A stretch of DNA of 64,000 nucleotides from a virus. Positions 48,201 to 56,582 of the stretch are shown piece by piece. Location: IMG/VR virus record IMGVR_UViG_3300015241_000001, positions 1 to 64,000 of that record. One strand, written 5' to 3'. Under the pieces are notes generated by a model. It did no database searches. It was not told where the DNA came from and was given only the letters and a program-made list of their open reading frames with translations. Each line of letters starts with the position of its first letter. Positions within the stretch are counted from its first letter, which is position 1. Position numbers and translations under genes: made by a program.

Positions 48201-48500
48201 ATGGTCCCAGTATCGCCAGTGATGCCCGGCAGCCAGCCGATCGAGATTCAGCTTGGCGAAAGTCAGGCTAGATATGTGACTGTGCCGACTGTGGTCATGG
48301 AGACTGAGACCGGAACGTATATGAGTAGGTGGCGGCTATGCGACGAGGAACGGCGGATCGTGGCGGCGGGCGGCGACATTGTACTGCAGCAACTGACGTT
48401 CAAGAATCCGTTTCAGCCGGTGAACTTGCAAGTGGTCATGCCGAACCAGATGCCGTTGATCGCTGAAGATTATCTAGAGGTCCCTGACGATGAAGACTAG
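48201..48500 (+). CDS. Small beta-rich protein, unknown
   Basis: 99 residues from the ATG at 48201, which follows AAGGT; a longer in-frame start would overlap the previous gene heavily. Beta-rich (PIEIQLGESQARYVTVPTVVMETETGTYMSRW). Overlaps the next gene start by 11 bases. Function unknown. Confidence 0.5.
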   Translation: MVPVSPVMPGSQPIEIQLGESQARYVTVPTVVMETETGTYMSRWRLCDEERRIVAAGGDIVLQQLTFKNPFQPVNLQVVMPNQMPLIAEDYLEVPDDED

Positions 48501-48801
48501 GTGGACGGAGCGAGTCAGGCGCGTGAACCCGGTTCGGCATCGCTGGCACTATGTGTCGGAGGAGCAGCCTGGTCAGTATGAATTGTATCGTGGCTGGGTT
48601 ATAGGCCTGAGCGCAGATGGTTGGGTTGGGCCGATTGAAGTCAGGCAGCATTCGAGCCAAGGTCAACCTTACGTGGTGTTCTATCCTCATGAGGACTGGC
48701 GCGGTGGCATGGTTATGGCTTGGATGCCAATGCCTGATCCGCCACGGACTCGCTGGAGAAAGTTGAAGTGGCAGATCAAGAGGTTGTTGAAATGGAACTG
48801 A
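48490..48801 (+). CDS. Small basic beta-rich protein, unknown
   Basis: 103 residues, basic, with repeated aromatic strands (RHRWHYVSEEQPGQYELYRGWVIGLSADGWVGPIEVR) and a basic helical end (RTRWRKLKWQIKRLLKWN). Overlaps both neighbours slightly. Might bind nucleic acid or membrane; not recognised. Confidence 0.5.
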   Translation: MKTRWTERVRRVNPVRHRWHYVSEEQPGQYELYRGWVIGLSADGWVGPIEVRQHSSQGQPYVVFYPHEDWRGGMVMAWMPMPDPPRTRWRKLKWQIKRLLKWN

Positions 48802-49061
48802 CCAAAGTCAAAGATGATTCGTTTACGAGGGAGCGGCTGGAGCATATAGCCAAGCGTGCGGATCTGTATGACGGGATCACGCGGTCGCTGGCGATGAACA
48901 TGCTGCTGTTCGGCTTCATCATCGAGAAGCACGTGCGGCCGGATATGGCTGCCGCGGCGTTGCTGGAGGCGATGGTGCGGATGACGATGGAGCACGGGAT
49001 CGAGCTGGTTGAGATGGACCCGATGGATCAGATAGGCGATGTGAAAGGGATGGTGCAGTAG
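48792..49061 (+). CDS. Small helical protein, tandem-paralogue A
   Basis: 89 residues from the ATG at 48792; AGAGG lies upstream and the gene overlaps the previous stop. Pattern DGITRSLAMNMLLFGFIIEKHVRPDMAAAALLEAMVRMTMEHGI matches the next gene's TKRERLLAINLLIHRHALEAIAEPQLVAEAFFKATDKVLDDLGI in spacing, so the two are tandem duplicates. Function unknown. Confidence 0.58.
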   Translation: MELTKVKDDSFTRERLEHIAKRADLYDGITRSLAMNMLLFGFIIEKHVRPDMAAAALLEAMVRMTMEHGIELVEMDPMDQIGDVKGMVQ

Positions 49062-49062
49062 C

Positions 49063-49308
49063 ATGGCAACGGTCAGTAAGAGCAGGTTTGATTATGATGA
49101 TGCGGATCTAGCGGTTATTATCCACGACGCTCGGTCGACCAAACGCGAGCGGCTGCTGGCGATCAACTTGCTGATCCATCGGCATGCGCTGGAGGCGATC
49201 GCCGAGCCGCAGTTAGTCGCTGAAGCTTTCTTCAAGGCTACTGATAAGGTTCTGGATGACTTGGGGATTCCGCATGTTGTGGAGTTTGAGAATGAGGTGG
49301 TGCAGTGA
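49063..49308 (+). CDS. Small helical protein, tandem-paralogue B
   Basis: 81 residues. Duplicate of the preceding gene in helix order and hydrophobic pattern, with an acidic C-terminus (EFENEVV). Its stop overlaps the next ATG (TGATG). Function unknown. Confidence 0.58.
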   Translation: MATVSKSRFDYDDADLAVIIHDARSTKRERLLAINLLIHRHALEAIAEPQLVAEAFFKATDKVLDDLGIPHVVEFENEVVQ

Positions 49309-49478
49309 TGTCGAAGCCAAAGCTATTAGCAGAAGCGCAGATCTTGCGAGCTCGGATCAAAGAGCTGGAAGGCCAAGTCAAGACTTTATCGGAGACGCTG
49401 AAGCTGATGCAGAAGAGTCTGGCTTGTGATATGCCGGAGCCGGGAAGTGCCATTACAAAGGAGAACCACAATGAATGA
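49308..49478 (+). CDS. 56-residue coiled-coil protein
   Basis: ATG at 49308 in a TGATG overlap with the previous stop; TGA at 49476-49478. ILRARIKELEGQVKTLSETL is a short coiled coil. Overlaps the next start by 8 bases. Confidence 0.5.
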   Translation: MSKPKLLAEAQILRARIKELEGQVKTLSETLKLMQKSLACDMPEPGSAITKENHNE

Positions 49479-49644
49479 AACACCGTTGAAGCAAACGATA
49501 GTACTAACGATCCCCAGAAGCTCAATCAGCGAAGCCGATGAGAAGGCCGCTATCGATAAGTTAGAGGCGGCAGGTTTGCAAGTGGTTGTGCTTCGGTATA
49601 ACGCCAGCTTGCCCATTCCATCTGTTATGTTACTGCCAAGCTGA
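49471..49644 (+). CDS. 57-residue protein, unknown
   Basis: ATG at 49471 with AAAGGAGAA 8 bases upstream. Short beta-alpha-beta arrangement (QTIVLTIPRSSISEADEKAA ... GLQVVVLRYNAS), like a miniature ferredoxin-type fold. Not recognised. Confidence 0.5.
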   Translation: MNETPLKQTIVLTIPRSSISEADEKAAIDKLEAAGLQVVVLRYNASLPIPSVMLLPS

Positions 49645-49652
49645 TAAAGGGC

Positions 49653-49681
49653 TTGCCAGGCTACATGAATCCGTGTAAGCT
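49653..49681 (+). promoter_or_regulatory. Promoter with operator upstream of HTH gene
   Basis: TTGCCA (49653-49658), 17 bases, TAAGCT (49676-49681). Operator ACATGAATCCGTGTAA at 49663-49678. The ATG is 15 bases after the -10 with no ribosome site, so the leader is about 9 bases. Confidence 0.8.
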
Positions 49682-49696
49682 GGCTTCTAGATAACC

Positions 49697-49972
49697 ATGA
49701 CCCCTACGAAGTCAGCTACGACCGCCCAGAAGATGACCGTCCACGAGAAGATGCGCCTGAGCACGAAGCTGCTGACGGAGAGCGAGGTGCTGGCACAGTT
49801 GAGGGATGAGATCAGCGCCAGTACGTTGACGGAAACCGCTGAGAAGTATGGTATCAAGCCGAGTCAGATCAGTGATGTGCTGTATGGCAGGGCGAATCTG
49901 TCAGCGCGGATGCTGTCGAGAATGCGGCTGCGGATGCACAAGTTCTATGAGCGGGTTGCTGCGAAAGGTTGA
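49697..49972 (+). CDS. HTH DNA-binding protein
   Basis: 91 residues. LTETAEKYGIKPSQISDVLYGRANLSARMLSRMRLRM is a helix-turn-helix with a basic tail. Its own promoter carries the recurrent operator, so it is a good candidate for an autoregulated repressor. Similar in pattern to the HTH at 31275-31544. Confidence 0.7.
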   Translation: MTPTKSATTAQKMTVHEKMRLSTKLLTESEVLAQLRDEISASTLTETAEKYGIKPSQISDVLYGRANLSARMLSRMRLRMHKFYERVAAKG

Positions 49973-49986
49973 GGTTAGGTTAGGTT

Positions 49987-50319
49987 ATGAATATGGAAAT
50001 GCCAATCTCGATAGACAACCTGCTAGAGAAGATTGCAGAGTTTCGCAGCAAGTATTCTGAGCCTGATCAAGTGTCTGAGAGCCGGTACTACGTAAACGAG
50101 GCTACTTTTAGGAAGATTCTGGCTAGGTGCGTTCCCCAGCAGCGAGAGGGCGATCTGATTCCCAGCCACTTCAATCGGTTCAGCTTTGGCGGCTTCATGA
50201 TCGAGATCGACCATCGACTGCCTGATGACTACTACATTCCGGGCAGTGTATACGACAAGCTCAAGGAAGCCAGATGGCCACAGACAACGTCACCTTCGAA
50301 GATTACCTCGGACAAGTAA
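49987..50319 (+). CDS. Small protein, unknown
   Basis: 110 residues. FRSKYSEPDQVSESRYYVNEATFRKILARC ... FGGFMIEIDHRLPDDYYIPGSVYDKL, an alpha/beta arrangement. No family recognised. Overlaps the next small gene. Confidence 0.55.
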   Translation: MNMEMPISIDNLLEKIAEFRSKYSEPDQVSESRYYVNEATFRKILARCVPQQREGDLIPSHFNRFSFGGFMIEIDHRLPDDYYIPGSVYDKLKEARWPQTTSPSKITSDK

Positions 50320-50435
50320 CTGCAGAGCTGGGATTCAATCCTGACCCTGAGACGGTGCGGTACTACTACAATCAAAAGTTCTCCTGGCGGTTCACTGCCG
50401 GGTATTTGCTACATGTTTATCAGAAAGAGATCTAG
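50274..50435 (+). CDS. 53-residue protein
   Basis: ATG at 50274 after AAGGAAG, TAG at 50433-50435. Product MATDNVTFEDYLGQVTAELG ... HVYQKEI. Overlaps the preceding gene in another frame and is followed directly by the glycosyltransferase. Confidence 0.5.
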   Translation: MATDNVTFEDYLGQVTAELGFNPDPETVRYYYNQKFSWRFTAGYLLHVYQKEI

Positions 50436-50438
50436 CCA

Positions 50439-51743
50439 ATGTCTCAAGCTCAGCCAGTTCCTTTACTTATTCTTTCCGATGCGCCGACCGCAGCTACAGG
50501 CCTGGGCCGGATTACGCGCGACCTCGCTACGCTGATTCATAGTGTGCTGCAAGCTGAGTTCCGTATTGGCACGCTTGGTATGGGCGGAACTACGACTCGT
50601 CATCTGCCCTGGCAGCAGTACACGATAGTGCCGCGGCCGGAGATGGGCCTCGGGCCGCATGTCGTGTTCGATCTGCCGCGTGTATGGAAGGATTTCGCAG
50701 GCGACGAGCCTGGCATCGTGCTGACGATCTGGAATCATAGCTGGCTTGGATGGTTCGCTGACCCGGCAAAGTATCTGCCTGAAGGTACGCCGCTGCGGGA
50801 CTGGCTGCTGAGCATGAGCGAGTCCGGCAAGATGCAGAAGTGGGCCTACCTGCCAATTGACGCAAGCAATAGTCAAGGCGGGTTGCACCCAGCACTGGCG
50901 GGCATACTGCCATGGTTCGATCGGTGCCTGGCGTATTCGGAGTGGGCTGCCGATGCGATCGAGAAGACGTTGGGCAGGGATAGCATATGGGTGGATGGCG
51001 GGCCGGAATTCCCGCCGTGCCGAGCTCTGCCACACGGTATCGACACCACGAGATTCTGGCCGATGGACCAGCAGTATATGCGGAGCTTTTTCAGGACGAC
51101 GATCGCAGGTCGCGAGGAGCCGGGGATTCTGCCCACGACGACGCTAGTGGGCTGTGTAGCGACGAACTCGCCCAGGAAAGATTGGCCGTTGGCGTTTGAG
51201 ACATGCGCGAAGATGCAGCTGTGCTCGGGCGTGGAGAAGGTAGCGCTGTGGGCGCACACGAACTCTGTTGATAAGCATTGGGATCTGGAGGATCTGGCCA
51301 AGCAGTACGGCATGTCGGACAGGTTGATATTGACCACAGGTGTGTTCGAGGATGCTGTGATGGCGCAGTTGTATAGTGCGTGCGATGTGACCTTGGGCAT
51401 TGGGCGCGGCGAGGGCTTTGGCTACCCGATATTTGAGAGTCTAGCGTGTGGCGTGCCGGTGCTGCACTGCGAGTACGGCGGCGCTGCTGAGTACATGCCG
51501 ATCACGATGCGGATTAGGCCGGTAGCGTATCAGATTGAGGATATGTGGGGGCATAGACGGCCAGTGAGCGATGCTGGCGACTGGGCGCGGGCTGCTGCGA
51601 GGTTGGTGCGGGATAACAAGTCAAGCCGGGAGCATAGAAGGTCGTTGCTGCCGCCGTATCTGAGTTGGCAGGTACTGCGGAGGAGTTGGCTGAACTGGTT
51701 GAGGGCTGGCCTGTGGAAGGCTGCGGAAGAGGTTGGGCAATGA
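50439..51743 (+). CDS. GT4-type (GT-B) glycosyltransferase
   Basis: 434 residues. N-terminal Rossmann start (VPLLILSDAPTAATGLGRITRDLA), C-terminal E-x7-E motif (Glu325 in GRGEGFGYPIFES to Glu333), LPHGID in the middle. All are hallmarks of retaining GT4 enzymes that use nucleotide sugars. First gene of a glycan cassette with methyltransferase and GT2. Acceptor unknown: virion protein, host surface or DNA. Confidence 0.82.
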   Translation: MSQAQPVPLLILSDAPTAATGLGRITRDLATLIHSVLQAEFRIGTLGMGGTTTRHLPWQQYTIVPRPEMGLGPHVVFDLPRVWKDFAGDEPGIVLTIWNHSWLGWFADPAKYLPEGTPLRDWLLSMSESGKMQKWAYLPIDASNSQGGLHPALAGILPWFDRCLAYSEWAADAIEKTLGRDSIWVDGGPEFPPCRALPHGIDTTRFWPMDQQYMRSFFRTTIAGREEPGILPTTTLVGCVATNSPRKDWPLAFETCAKMQLCSGVEKVALWAHTNSVDKHWDLEDLAKQYGMSDRLILTTGVFEDAVMAQLYSACDVTLGIGRGEGFGYPIFESLACGVPVLHCEYGGAAEYMPITMRIRPVAYQIEDMWGHRRPVSDAGDWARAAARLVRDNKSSREHRRSLLPPYLSWQVLRRSWLNWLRAGLWKAAEEVGQ

Positions 51744-51931
51744 AGATCACACTGACTTGGCTGGAAGCTATGGACCGACTTACGGAACATATTCGAATGA
51801 CAGATAATCTGACGGTGATTGGGCCTCCAGTGTGTCGAAATGATGGCTATGGCTATTTTGAGGCGCTGCCTGAGATCATCGAGTTCGAAGTCAAGCATGT
51901 GGAGAGGACTGACAATGGCCTCCCCTACTGA
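51740..51931 (+). CDS. 63-residue protein, unknown
   Basis: ATG at 51740 overlaps the GT4 stop by 4 bases. Product begins MKITLTWLEAMDRLTEH, with a small acidic alpha/beta fold. Overlaps the methyltransferase start by 17 bases. Confidence 0.5.
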   Translation: MKITLTWLEAMDRLTEHIRMTDNLTVIGPPVCRNDGYGYFEALPEIIEFEVKHVERTDNGLPY

Positions 51932-53108
51932 GGAACGTCCGTGTCCGATCTGCAACCTGGTTTGGGGCAAGCTGATCTATAAGCATCTGCTGACTTACGG
52001 CAACGAGTTCCAGATGGTTCGGGAATGCGAGAACTGCGGCATGGTTTATAGCAGTCTGCCAGAGAAGGCGCTGAACTATGACGGGGATTCGATTTATGCT
52101 GGCGCTGCAGCGACTGGCTCGGGAGTAGCGCCGCATGACCAGCACAGGCTGAAGCTGACTGCGCAGCGGATCAAGCGTATGTGCAATAGCTATGACACGA
52201 TTATTTTGGATGTTGGATGCGCCCAAGGCGGCTTGTTGAAGGAACTCAGGAGTCTGGGGTTTAGGAACCTACATGGCATCGATCCCAGTCTGAAATGTGT
52301 CGAGACCTGCCGTCAACAAAATTTAGAAGTGTACAAAGGCTCTATCACAGAACTTGCCGAGCGAGATGTGTATTTCAGTCATGGCTACGATGTTGTGGTG
52401 CTGAATCATGTGCTAGAGCATATACCGGATGTGGCGGGTGCCCTGGAAGCCGCAAGGAAGCTGTTGAAGCCTGGCGGGCTGTTGTATATCGAGGTGCCGG
52501 ATGCGAACAGGTATGACACGCACAAGCTGCCATGGCTGGACTTCAATATAGAGCATATCAATCACTTTAGTCAGAATCTGTTGTATCAGTTGGCAGTGAA
52601 TTGTGGCTTCGTGATCGAGAAGAACGGGCCTTGCAGGCTGAAGCTGCCGAGTGATGGCAAGGGCAAGTTGAGCTATCCGGCATTCTGGATGGTCGTGCAG
52701 AAATATGGGTTCAAGCGGCAGCGGCGTGTGGTGCGTGATGCGCGGTTGCCTCTGCACGTAAAGAAGCATCTAGTAGCGTCGAAGGCTGCGTGGCAGACGA
52801 TGCAGCATAAGTTGATGCAGGAGCTGTTCGATGCCAAGGTTAGTGAGGTAGCCGTGTGGGGCTGTGGGAACTACGCTGAGCATGTTGTAGCAGCGCTGCA
52901 GTATGGTGGCTTGCGGATTGCACAGGCGATCGACGGCGATGTAGGCAAGCATGGCAAAAAGTTGTCATGTGGGGTGTATGTGCAGTCACCGTATTTTGTG
53001 TCGTTGCCTATAGTCATCGCGTCACCACTGCACCATGATGCGATATTGAAGGTGATTCGTGGAATGTATCCAGACGCGAGAGTGTTTGGGCTGGAGGCGG
53101 GGATCTGA
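51915..53108 (+). CDS. Sugar C-methyltransferase-like protein
   Basis: 397 residues from the ATG at 51915 (GGAGAGG upstream). Three parts: N-terminal Zn-binding segment CPIC (10-13) and CENC (38-41); SAM-binding class I fold ILDVGCAQGG (97-106) and VVLNHVLEHIPD (161-172); C-terminal Rossmann part AVWGCGNYAEHVV near 315. This order is that of NDP-sugar C-methyltransferases, which methylate keto sugars before transfer. Sits between two glycosyltransferases, so probably makes a methylated sugar. Confidence 0.78.
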   Translation: MASPTEERPCPICNLVWGKLIYKHLLTYGNEFQMVRECENCGMVYSSLPEKALNYDGDSIYAGAAATGSGVAPHDQHRLKLTAQRIKRMCNSYDTIILDVGCAQGGLLKELRSLGFRNLHGIDPSLKCVETCRQQNLEVYKGSITELAERDVYFSHGYDVVVLNHVLEHIPDVAGALEAARKLLKPGGLLYIEVPDANRYDTHKLPWLDFNIEHINHFSQNLLYQLAVNCGFVIEKNGPCRLKLPSDGKGKLSYPAFWMVVQKYGFKRQRRVVRDARLPLHVKKHLVASKAAWQTMQHKLMQELFDAKVSEVAVWGCGNYAEHVVAALQYGGLRIAQAIDGDVGKHGKKLSCGVYVQSPYFVSLPIVIASPLHHDAILKVIRGMYPDARVFGLEAGI

Positions 53109-53899
53109 TGGCATACGACTACGACAAGACCAGGACTTTGGCAGTGCAGTTGACGACGTATAACAGTCTGGAGCTGCTGAAGGCTGCGGTCGAGTCGGTG
53201 TATGCGCAGGACTGCCAGGCGATCGACCATGTGTATTTAGAGATCACGAACAACGGTAGCACGGACGCCACGATGAACTGGCTGAACAGCTATGACGTGG
53301 CGGATGGCGACGATGCACTGGTGGTGTCGAATCAGCTAGTCAATCAGTCGCCGGTGAAGTTGGCGAATAACGCGCTATGGAGGCTGTTCAGTCAGGAAGG
53401 TTTCAGCGAAGTGCTGATGATGCCGAATGATGTTGTGCTGCCGACGGACTTCGTAGGCCATCTAAGGTCGTGGCCGAGAGGTGTGGTGACTGCGAGTATG
53501 TCAGGCGAGATGCCAACTGGAGAGCTGACGTATGGCGTGCAGGCGATTAGCGAGAACACGCCGATGGCTGTAGTGCTATGGCGGAAGTGGTGCTATGACG
53601 CTGTGGTGGCGGAGTACGGGTATTTTCTGGACGAAGGGTTCTGGTTCTATGGATCGGATTGTGACTTGGCGTTGAGGATGGCCGCGCTGGGGATTCGCGG
53701 CGTGCAGCTCGACCTGCCGTATTGGCACTATGGCTCGGCGTCATGGAAGACAGCGCCTGAGACCGAGAAGCAGATGATGCTGATCCAGGCGGATGTTGAT
53801 AGGGAGTACTTCGAGAAGAAGTGGAACTTTAGAGTTGACGATCCCGAATACTCTCGACTAGCCGCTGATCTAAACTTCAAAGGACGGCGGATCGGATGA
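53108..53899 (+). CDS. GT2-type (GT-A) glycosyltransferase
   Basis: 263 residues. LAVQLTTYNSLELLKAAVESV, then ITNNGSTDAT (nucleotide site), MMPNDVVLP (DxD-like), later EGFWFYGSDCDLALRMAALGI (acceptor-loop ED-like). Family GT2. One-base overlap with the methyltransferase shows one operon. Substrate not predictable. Confidence 0.78.
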   Translation: MAYDYDKTRTLAVQLTTYNSLELLKAAVESVYAQDCQAIDHVYLEITNNGSTDATMNWLNSYDVADGDDALVVSNQLVNQSPVKLANNALWRLFSQEGFSEVLMMPNDVVLPTDFVGHLRSWPRGVVTASMSGEMPTGELTYGVQAISENTPMAVVLWRKWCYDAVVAEYGYFLDEGFWFYGSDCDLALRMAALGIRGVQLDLPYWHYGSASWKTAPETEKQMMLIQADVDREYFEKKWNFRVDDPEYSRLAADLNFKGRRIG

Positions 53900-54315
53900 G
53901 CTATAAAGACCTACCTGAGTTTCGTGTACGCCTAGAGAACATCAAGCAGCGCATTCGTGCTGGCGAAATGGTCAACGCGAATCGCCAATCCGGCAAAACT
54001 ACAGCGATCATGGAAGTGATTCATGAAGACTATAGTGCGCAGAGTTTGCAGGCTACCGTTCTCGTGCCGTGGTCGGATCTGGGCACTATGTTCATAAAGC
54101 AGTACATGACTCGCTGGCCGGATGATGTAAAGCCAAGGATGTTGTATGGCACAGCAGTGCATGATTGGGAGCGCAAGCTTCGCGGCTACGACTGGAAAGG
54201 TAAGTTGTTCGCGGATGCTTTGTCAGCACTGGCTTACAAGCCTCAGTACAGCTGGGAAGAATATGAAAAGGTTGAGAGATTTGTCTTTGAGTACAACGTA
54301 CGAGGCTGCTGGTAA
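53896..54315 (+). CDS. Short Walker-A protein, unknown
   Basis: 139 residues. ANRQSGKTTAIMEVIHEDYS is a P-loop-like motif (residues 28-36) and the rest (ATVLVPWSDLGTMF ... RMLYGTAVHDW) follows the strand order of an N-terminal NTPase half as in helicases and terminases. There is no Walker-B or C-terminal domain, so it is either truncated or a small nucleotide-binding factor. ATGA overlap with GT2. Confidence 0.5.
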   Translation: MSYKDLPEFRVRLENIKQRIRAGEMVNANRQSGKTTAIMEVIHEDYSAQSLQATVLVPWSDLGTMFIKQYMTRWPDDVKPRMLYGTAVHDWERKLRGYDWKGKLFADALSALAYKPQYSWEEYEKVERFVFEYNVRGCW

Positions 54316-54731
54316 TGGCCGGAGTCGTTGGCGCACGCAAGCCTAAGGTTATATTGCATGACGCTGCCGATCAGGCCGAGCATCTACAGGAGATGCAGAG
54401 GCTGGAGCGCAGGTTGGAGTTGGTACTGAAGGATCTCAGGGTTCTGAGGACGAGTCTGCAGCGAGACGTGGCCACGCAGGGCGTGCTGGGCAGTCGTGGC
54501 CTGACGCAGTTTATAGTGGAGACGTTGCGGGACAGTGTAATCAGGCATGGTGCGAATCACGGAGCGAACGTGCCGTGGTTGTTGTTGCAGGCGGAGCAGG
54601 CAGGGTACGCGATACCGCTGCCGAGGACGATGTCGAAAAGGTTGACTGAGAGGAGTTATAGGGTGAGAGATATAGCCTGGAACAAGGAAGCAGAATGTTG
54701 GTACTGGTGCAAGACGGAAGACGCAGAGTAA
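54315..54731 (+). CDS. Coiled-coil protein, unknown
   Basis: 138 residues, TAATG coupled. Coiled coil (HLQEMQRLERRLELVLKDLRVLRTSLQRDV) followed by a helical domain (GLTQFIVETLRDSVIRHGANHGANVPWLLLQAEQAGYAIPLPRTMSKRLTE, allowing for gaps). Could bind DNA; no family recognised. Confidence 0.5.
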   Translation: MAGVVGARKPKVILHDAADQAEHLQEMQRLERRLELVLKDLRVLRTSLQRDVATQGVLGSRGLTQFIVETLRDSVIRHGANHGANVPWLLLQAEQAGYAIPLPRTMSKRLTERSYRVRDIAWNKEAECWYWCKTEDAE

Positions 54732-54769
54732 GGTAAGTAGTAAGCCGAGAGATTGAGGAACGAAGACTA

Positions 54770-54991
54770 ATGACGCAAGCAGAGCTGGCCGCTGATACAC
54801 GCAACTATCGCACGATCAACTTAGACGAAGCAGCAGACCGGAAGCGATGGTTAGCGACGCATAGGCACCAGCGGCATGCGGTGCGGGACGAGACGACAGG
54901 CAAGATGTGCTACTACGTCGAGCTGACCGAGGTTACTATAACTGGGCTGCAGGCGTGGTTGACTAAAAGCTACCGAGGGGTGACGGGATGA
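54770..54991 (+). CDS. Small protein, unknown
   Basis: 73 residues; RTINLDEAADRKRWLATHRHQRHAVRDETTGKMCYYVELTEVTITG suggests a mixed alpha/beta mini-domain with a basic helix. The end overlaps the next gene by 4 bases. Confidence 0.45.
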   Translation: MTQAELAADTRNYRTINLDEAADRKRWLATHRHQRHAVRDETTGKMCYYVELTEVTITGLQAWLTKSYRGVTG

Positions 54992-55731
54992 ATGCAGCAG
55001 GTGCAGGTGCAGGGAGCAATTTTACAGCGATAGGTCTGGCGATGGCTGGGCTGTTGTTTGGCGTGCTGCTGACATTGTTGGCGGCGGGCGTCATTGGCGT
55101 GCTGTGGGCAACCTGGCAGCAGCGCAAGGAAGGAATTGCGGCGCGGACGTTGATCAACCAAGTGATTGCGCGGAACACGTCAGCGATTGCGTTGCTGAAG
55201 ACTGAGGTAGCTATGGCCTTGAACCGGATGGATGCGGACCGGATCCACGATGCGGGCATGGCTATACAAGCTGGCGTGAAGTCCCTGCACGGGTCGGTCC
55301 AGACTCTGAGCAAGTTGCTATATGCAACGCCGGGCGCAGGCGCGGGCACGGTCGATCAGTACGGCATCAGTAACTCGGGGCTGACCGGCATGGCAGGCAT
55401 GGTGGGCAACAACACGCCGATGGACGAGGAAGCTGAACAGGACGCACTGCAGGATGAGCAGTGGTCGGCACGGCCGAGGCAGGTGCAGGATATGTATAGC
55501 ACTAAGCCAGCGTGGGCACAAGGGATCGCAGCGCAGACTGAGAATCCGTTCGAGGCTTATCGCGCGGTGCAGCAGGCTAAGGAAGACGCGGCGCAGGGTC
55601 GGTCGAGTCCTGTGCCTATCAGCGTGCTGCCGGATGTCGATGAAGGTCATGACTTGGATGCACAGCAGGGTTCGGAGCTGAGCTATTTGGCGACGAGTCA
55701 GGTGCCTGGGTTTACGGAACGGCCGGAGTAG
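54988..55731 (+). CDS. Membrane protein with long cytoplasmic helical part, unknown
   Basis: 247 residues. One hydrophobic N-terminal segment (IGLAMAGLLFGVLLTLLAAGVIGVLW) followed by a helix (QQRKEGIAARTLINQVIARNTSAIALLKTEVAMALNRM) and an acidic, disordered end. Spanin-like topology (short N-terminal anchor) is possible but unproven. Precedes the terminase genes. Confidence 0.5.
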   Translation: MNAAGAGAGSNFTAIGLAMAGLLFGVLLTLLAAGVIGVLWATWQQRKEGIAARTLINQVIARNTSAIALLKTEVAMALNRMDADRIHDAGMAIQAGVKSLHGSVQTLSKLLYATPGAGAGTVDQYGISNSGLTGMAGMVGNNTPMDEEAEQDALQDEQWSARPRQVQDMYSTKPAWAQGIAAQTENPFEAYRAVQQAKEDAAQGRSSPVPISVLPDVDEGHDLDAQQGSELSYLATSQVPGFTERPE

Positions 55732-55747
55732 GATAGGGGCTAGGGTT

Positions 55748-56536
55748 ATGGCACACACATCTGCAGGAGCGGGTAGCAGAGGACGGCAGCGGCGGTCGGG
55801 GGGCCACGCTGCCGTCGAGTCGTCTGGTGCTGCACCAACAGCTAAGGATCAAACTCGGTACTTTGATTGGCGTGCCGGTGTCAGCATGGAAGAGCTGGCG
55901 ACGCGCGAAAATGTCAGGCTGGCTACGGTGCGTTCTAGCATCGAGAAGATGCGAGCGCAGGCGGCGAAGTACTCGGCGGAGCAAGCTGAGATTGCGACCC
56001 GGCAGATGTATATCGAGGGACTTCCGCATGGCGGCCAGGCTTTGATTGCTGCACTGCAGGCGACGCGGACCGAGTACAAGTCTGAGATGGAGTTGGTGTA
56101 TGACAAGGAAACGCAGGAGCCCAGCTGGAAAGAAGTCAAGACTGCGACTGAGCTGCCGGACCATGCGGTCAGGTTGAACGCTGTCGATCGGCTGACGAAG
56201 GTGCTGAGCACGATCATTCCGAAGACGCCGTTGGTGAGCAACAATACCAATGTGGATGCCAGGACGCAGATTGCTGGGAACGTTGGCGGAGGTCAGGCGC
56301 TCGCTGCACCACAACATCAAGGGGCGCTGTCAGCTGAGAGTATTATTCGCCAGATCCGCCAGCAGCGAGGCTTGGACACTGTAGAGGTTGTCAAGCAGTT
56401 GACGCCGGGAGCGGAGCTGGCCGATAAGGACTTTGAGCTGGAGCGTGAACTGGCTGAGGAGGCTGAGGCTGAGGCTGGTGAAGGTGAGTATGTTGAAGGC
56501 GACGGCGGCGCTGAACCTGAAGGAGCACCTGACTAG
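55748..56536 (+). CDS. Terminase small subunit (probable)
   Basis: 262 residues. After a basic tail, residues 39-75 look like an HTH (WRAGVSMEELATRENVRLATVRSSIEKMRA), followed by helical oligomerisation region (AVRLNAVDRLTKVLSTIIPK) and an acidic end. The position immediately upstream of the large subunit and the HTH-first layout fit DNA-recognition subunits. Confidence 0.65.
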   Translation: MAHTSAGAGSRGRQRRSGGHAAVESSGAAPTAKDQTRYFDWRAGVSMEELATRENVRLATVRSSIEKMRAQAAKYSAEQAEIATRQMYIEGLPHGGQALIAALQATRTEYKSEMELVYDKETQEPSWKEVKTATELPDHAVRLNAVDRLTKVLSTIIPKTPLVSNNTNVDARTQIAGNVGGGQALAAPQHQGALSAESIIRQIRQQRGLDTVEVVKQLTPGAELADKDFELERELAEEAEAEAGEGEYVEGDGGAEPEGAPD

Positions 56537-56570
56537 GGTCCGCGCTCTACCCTCCCTACGTGACTCCGTG

Positions 56571-56576
56571 TAAACT
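56571..56576 (+). promoter_or_regulatory. Promoter/operator directly before the terminase large gene
   Basis: CTACGTGACTCCGTGTAAACT (21 bases starting at 56556 split as CTACGTGACT + CCGTGTAAACT) closely matches the 49661-49681 site. -10 TAAACT; no good -35 (TACCCT). The ATG is 6 bases after the -10. Confidence 0.7.
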
Positions 56577-56582
56577 GCTGGC

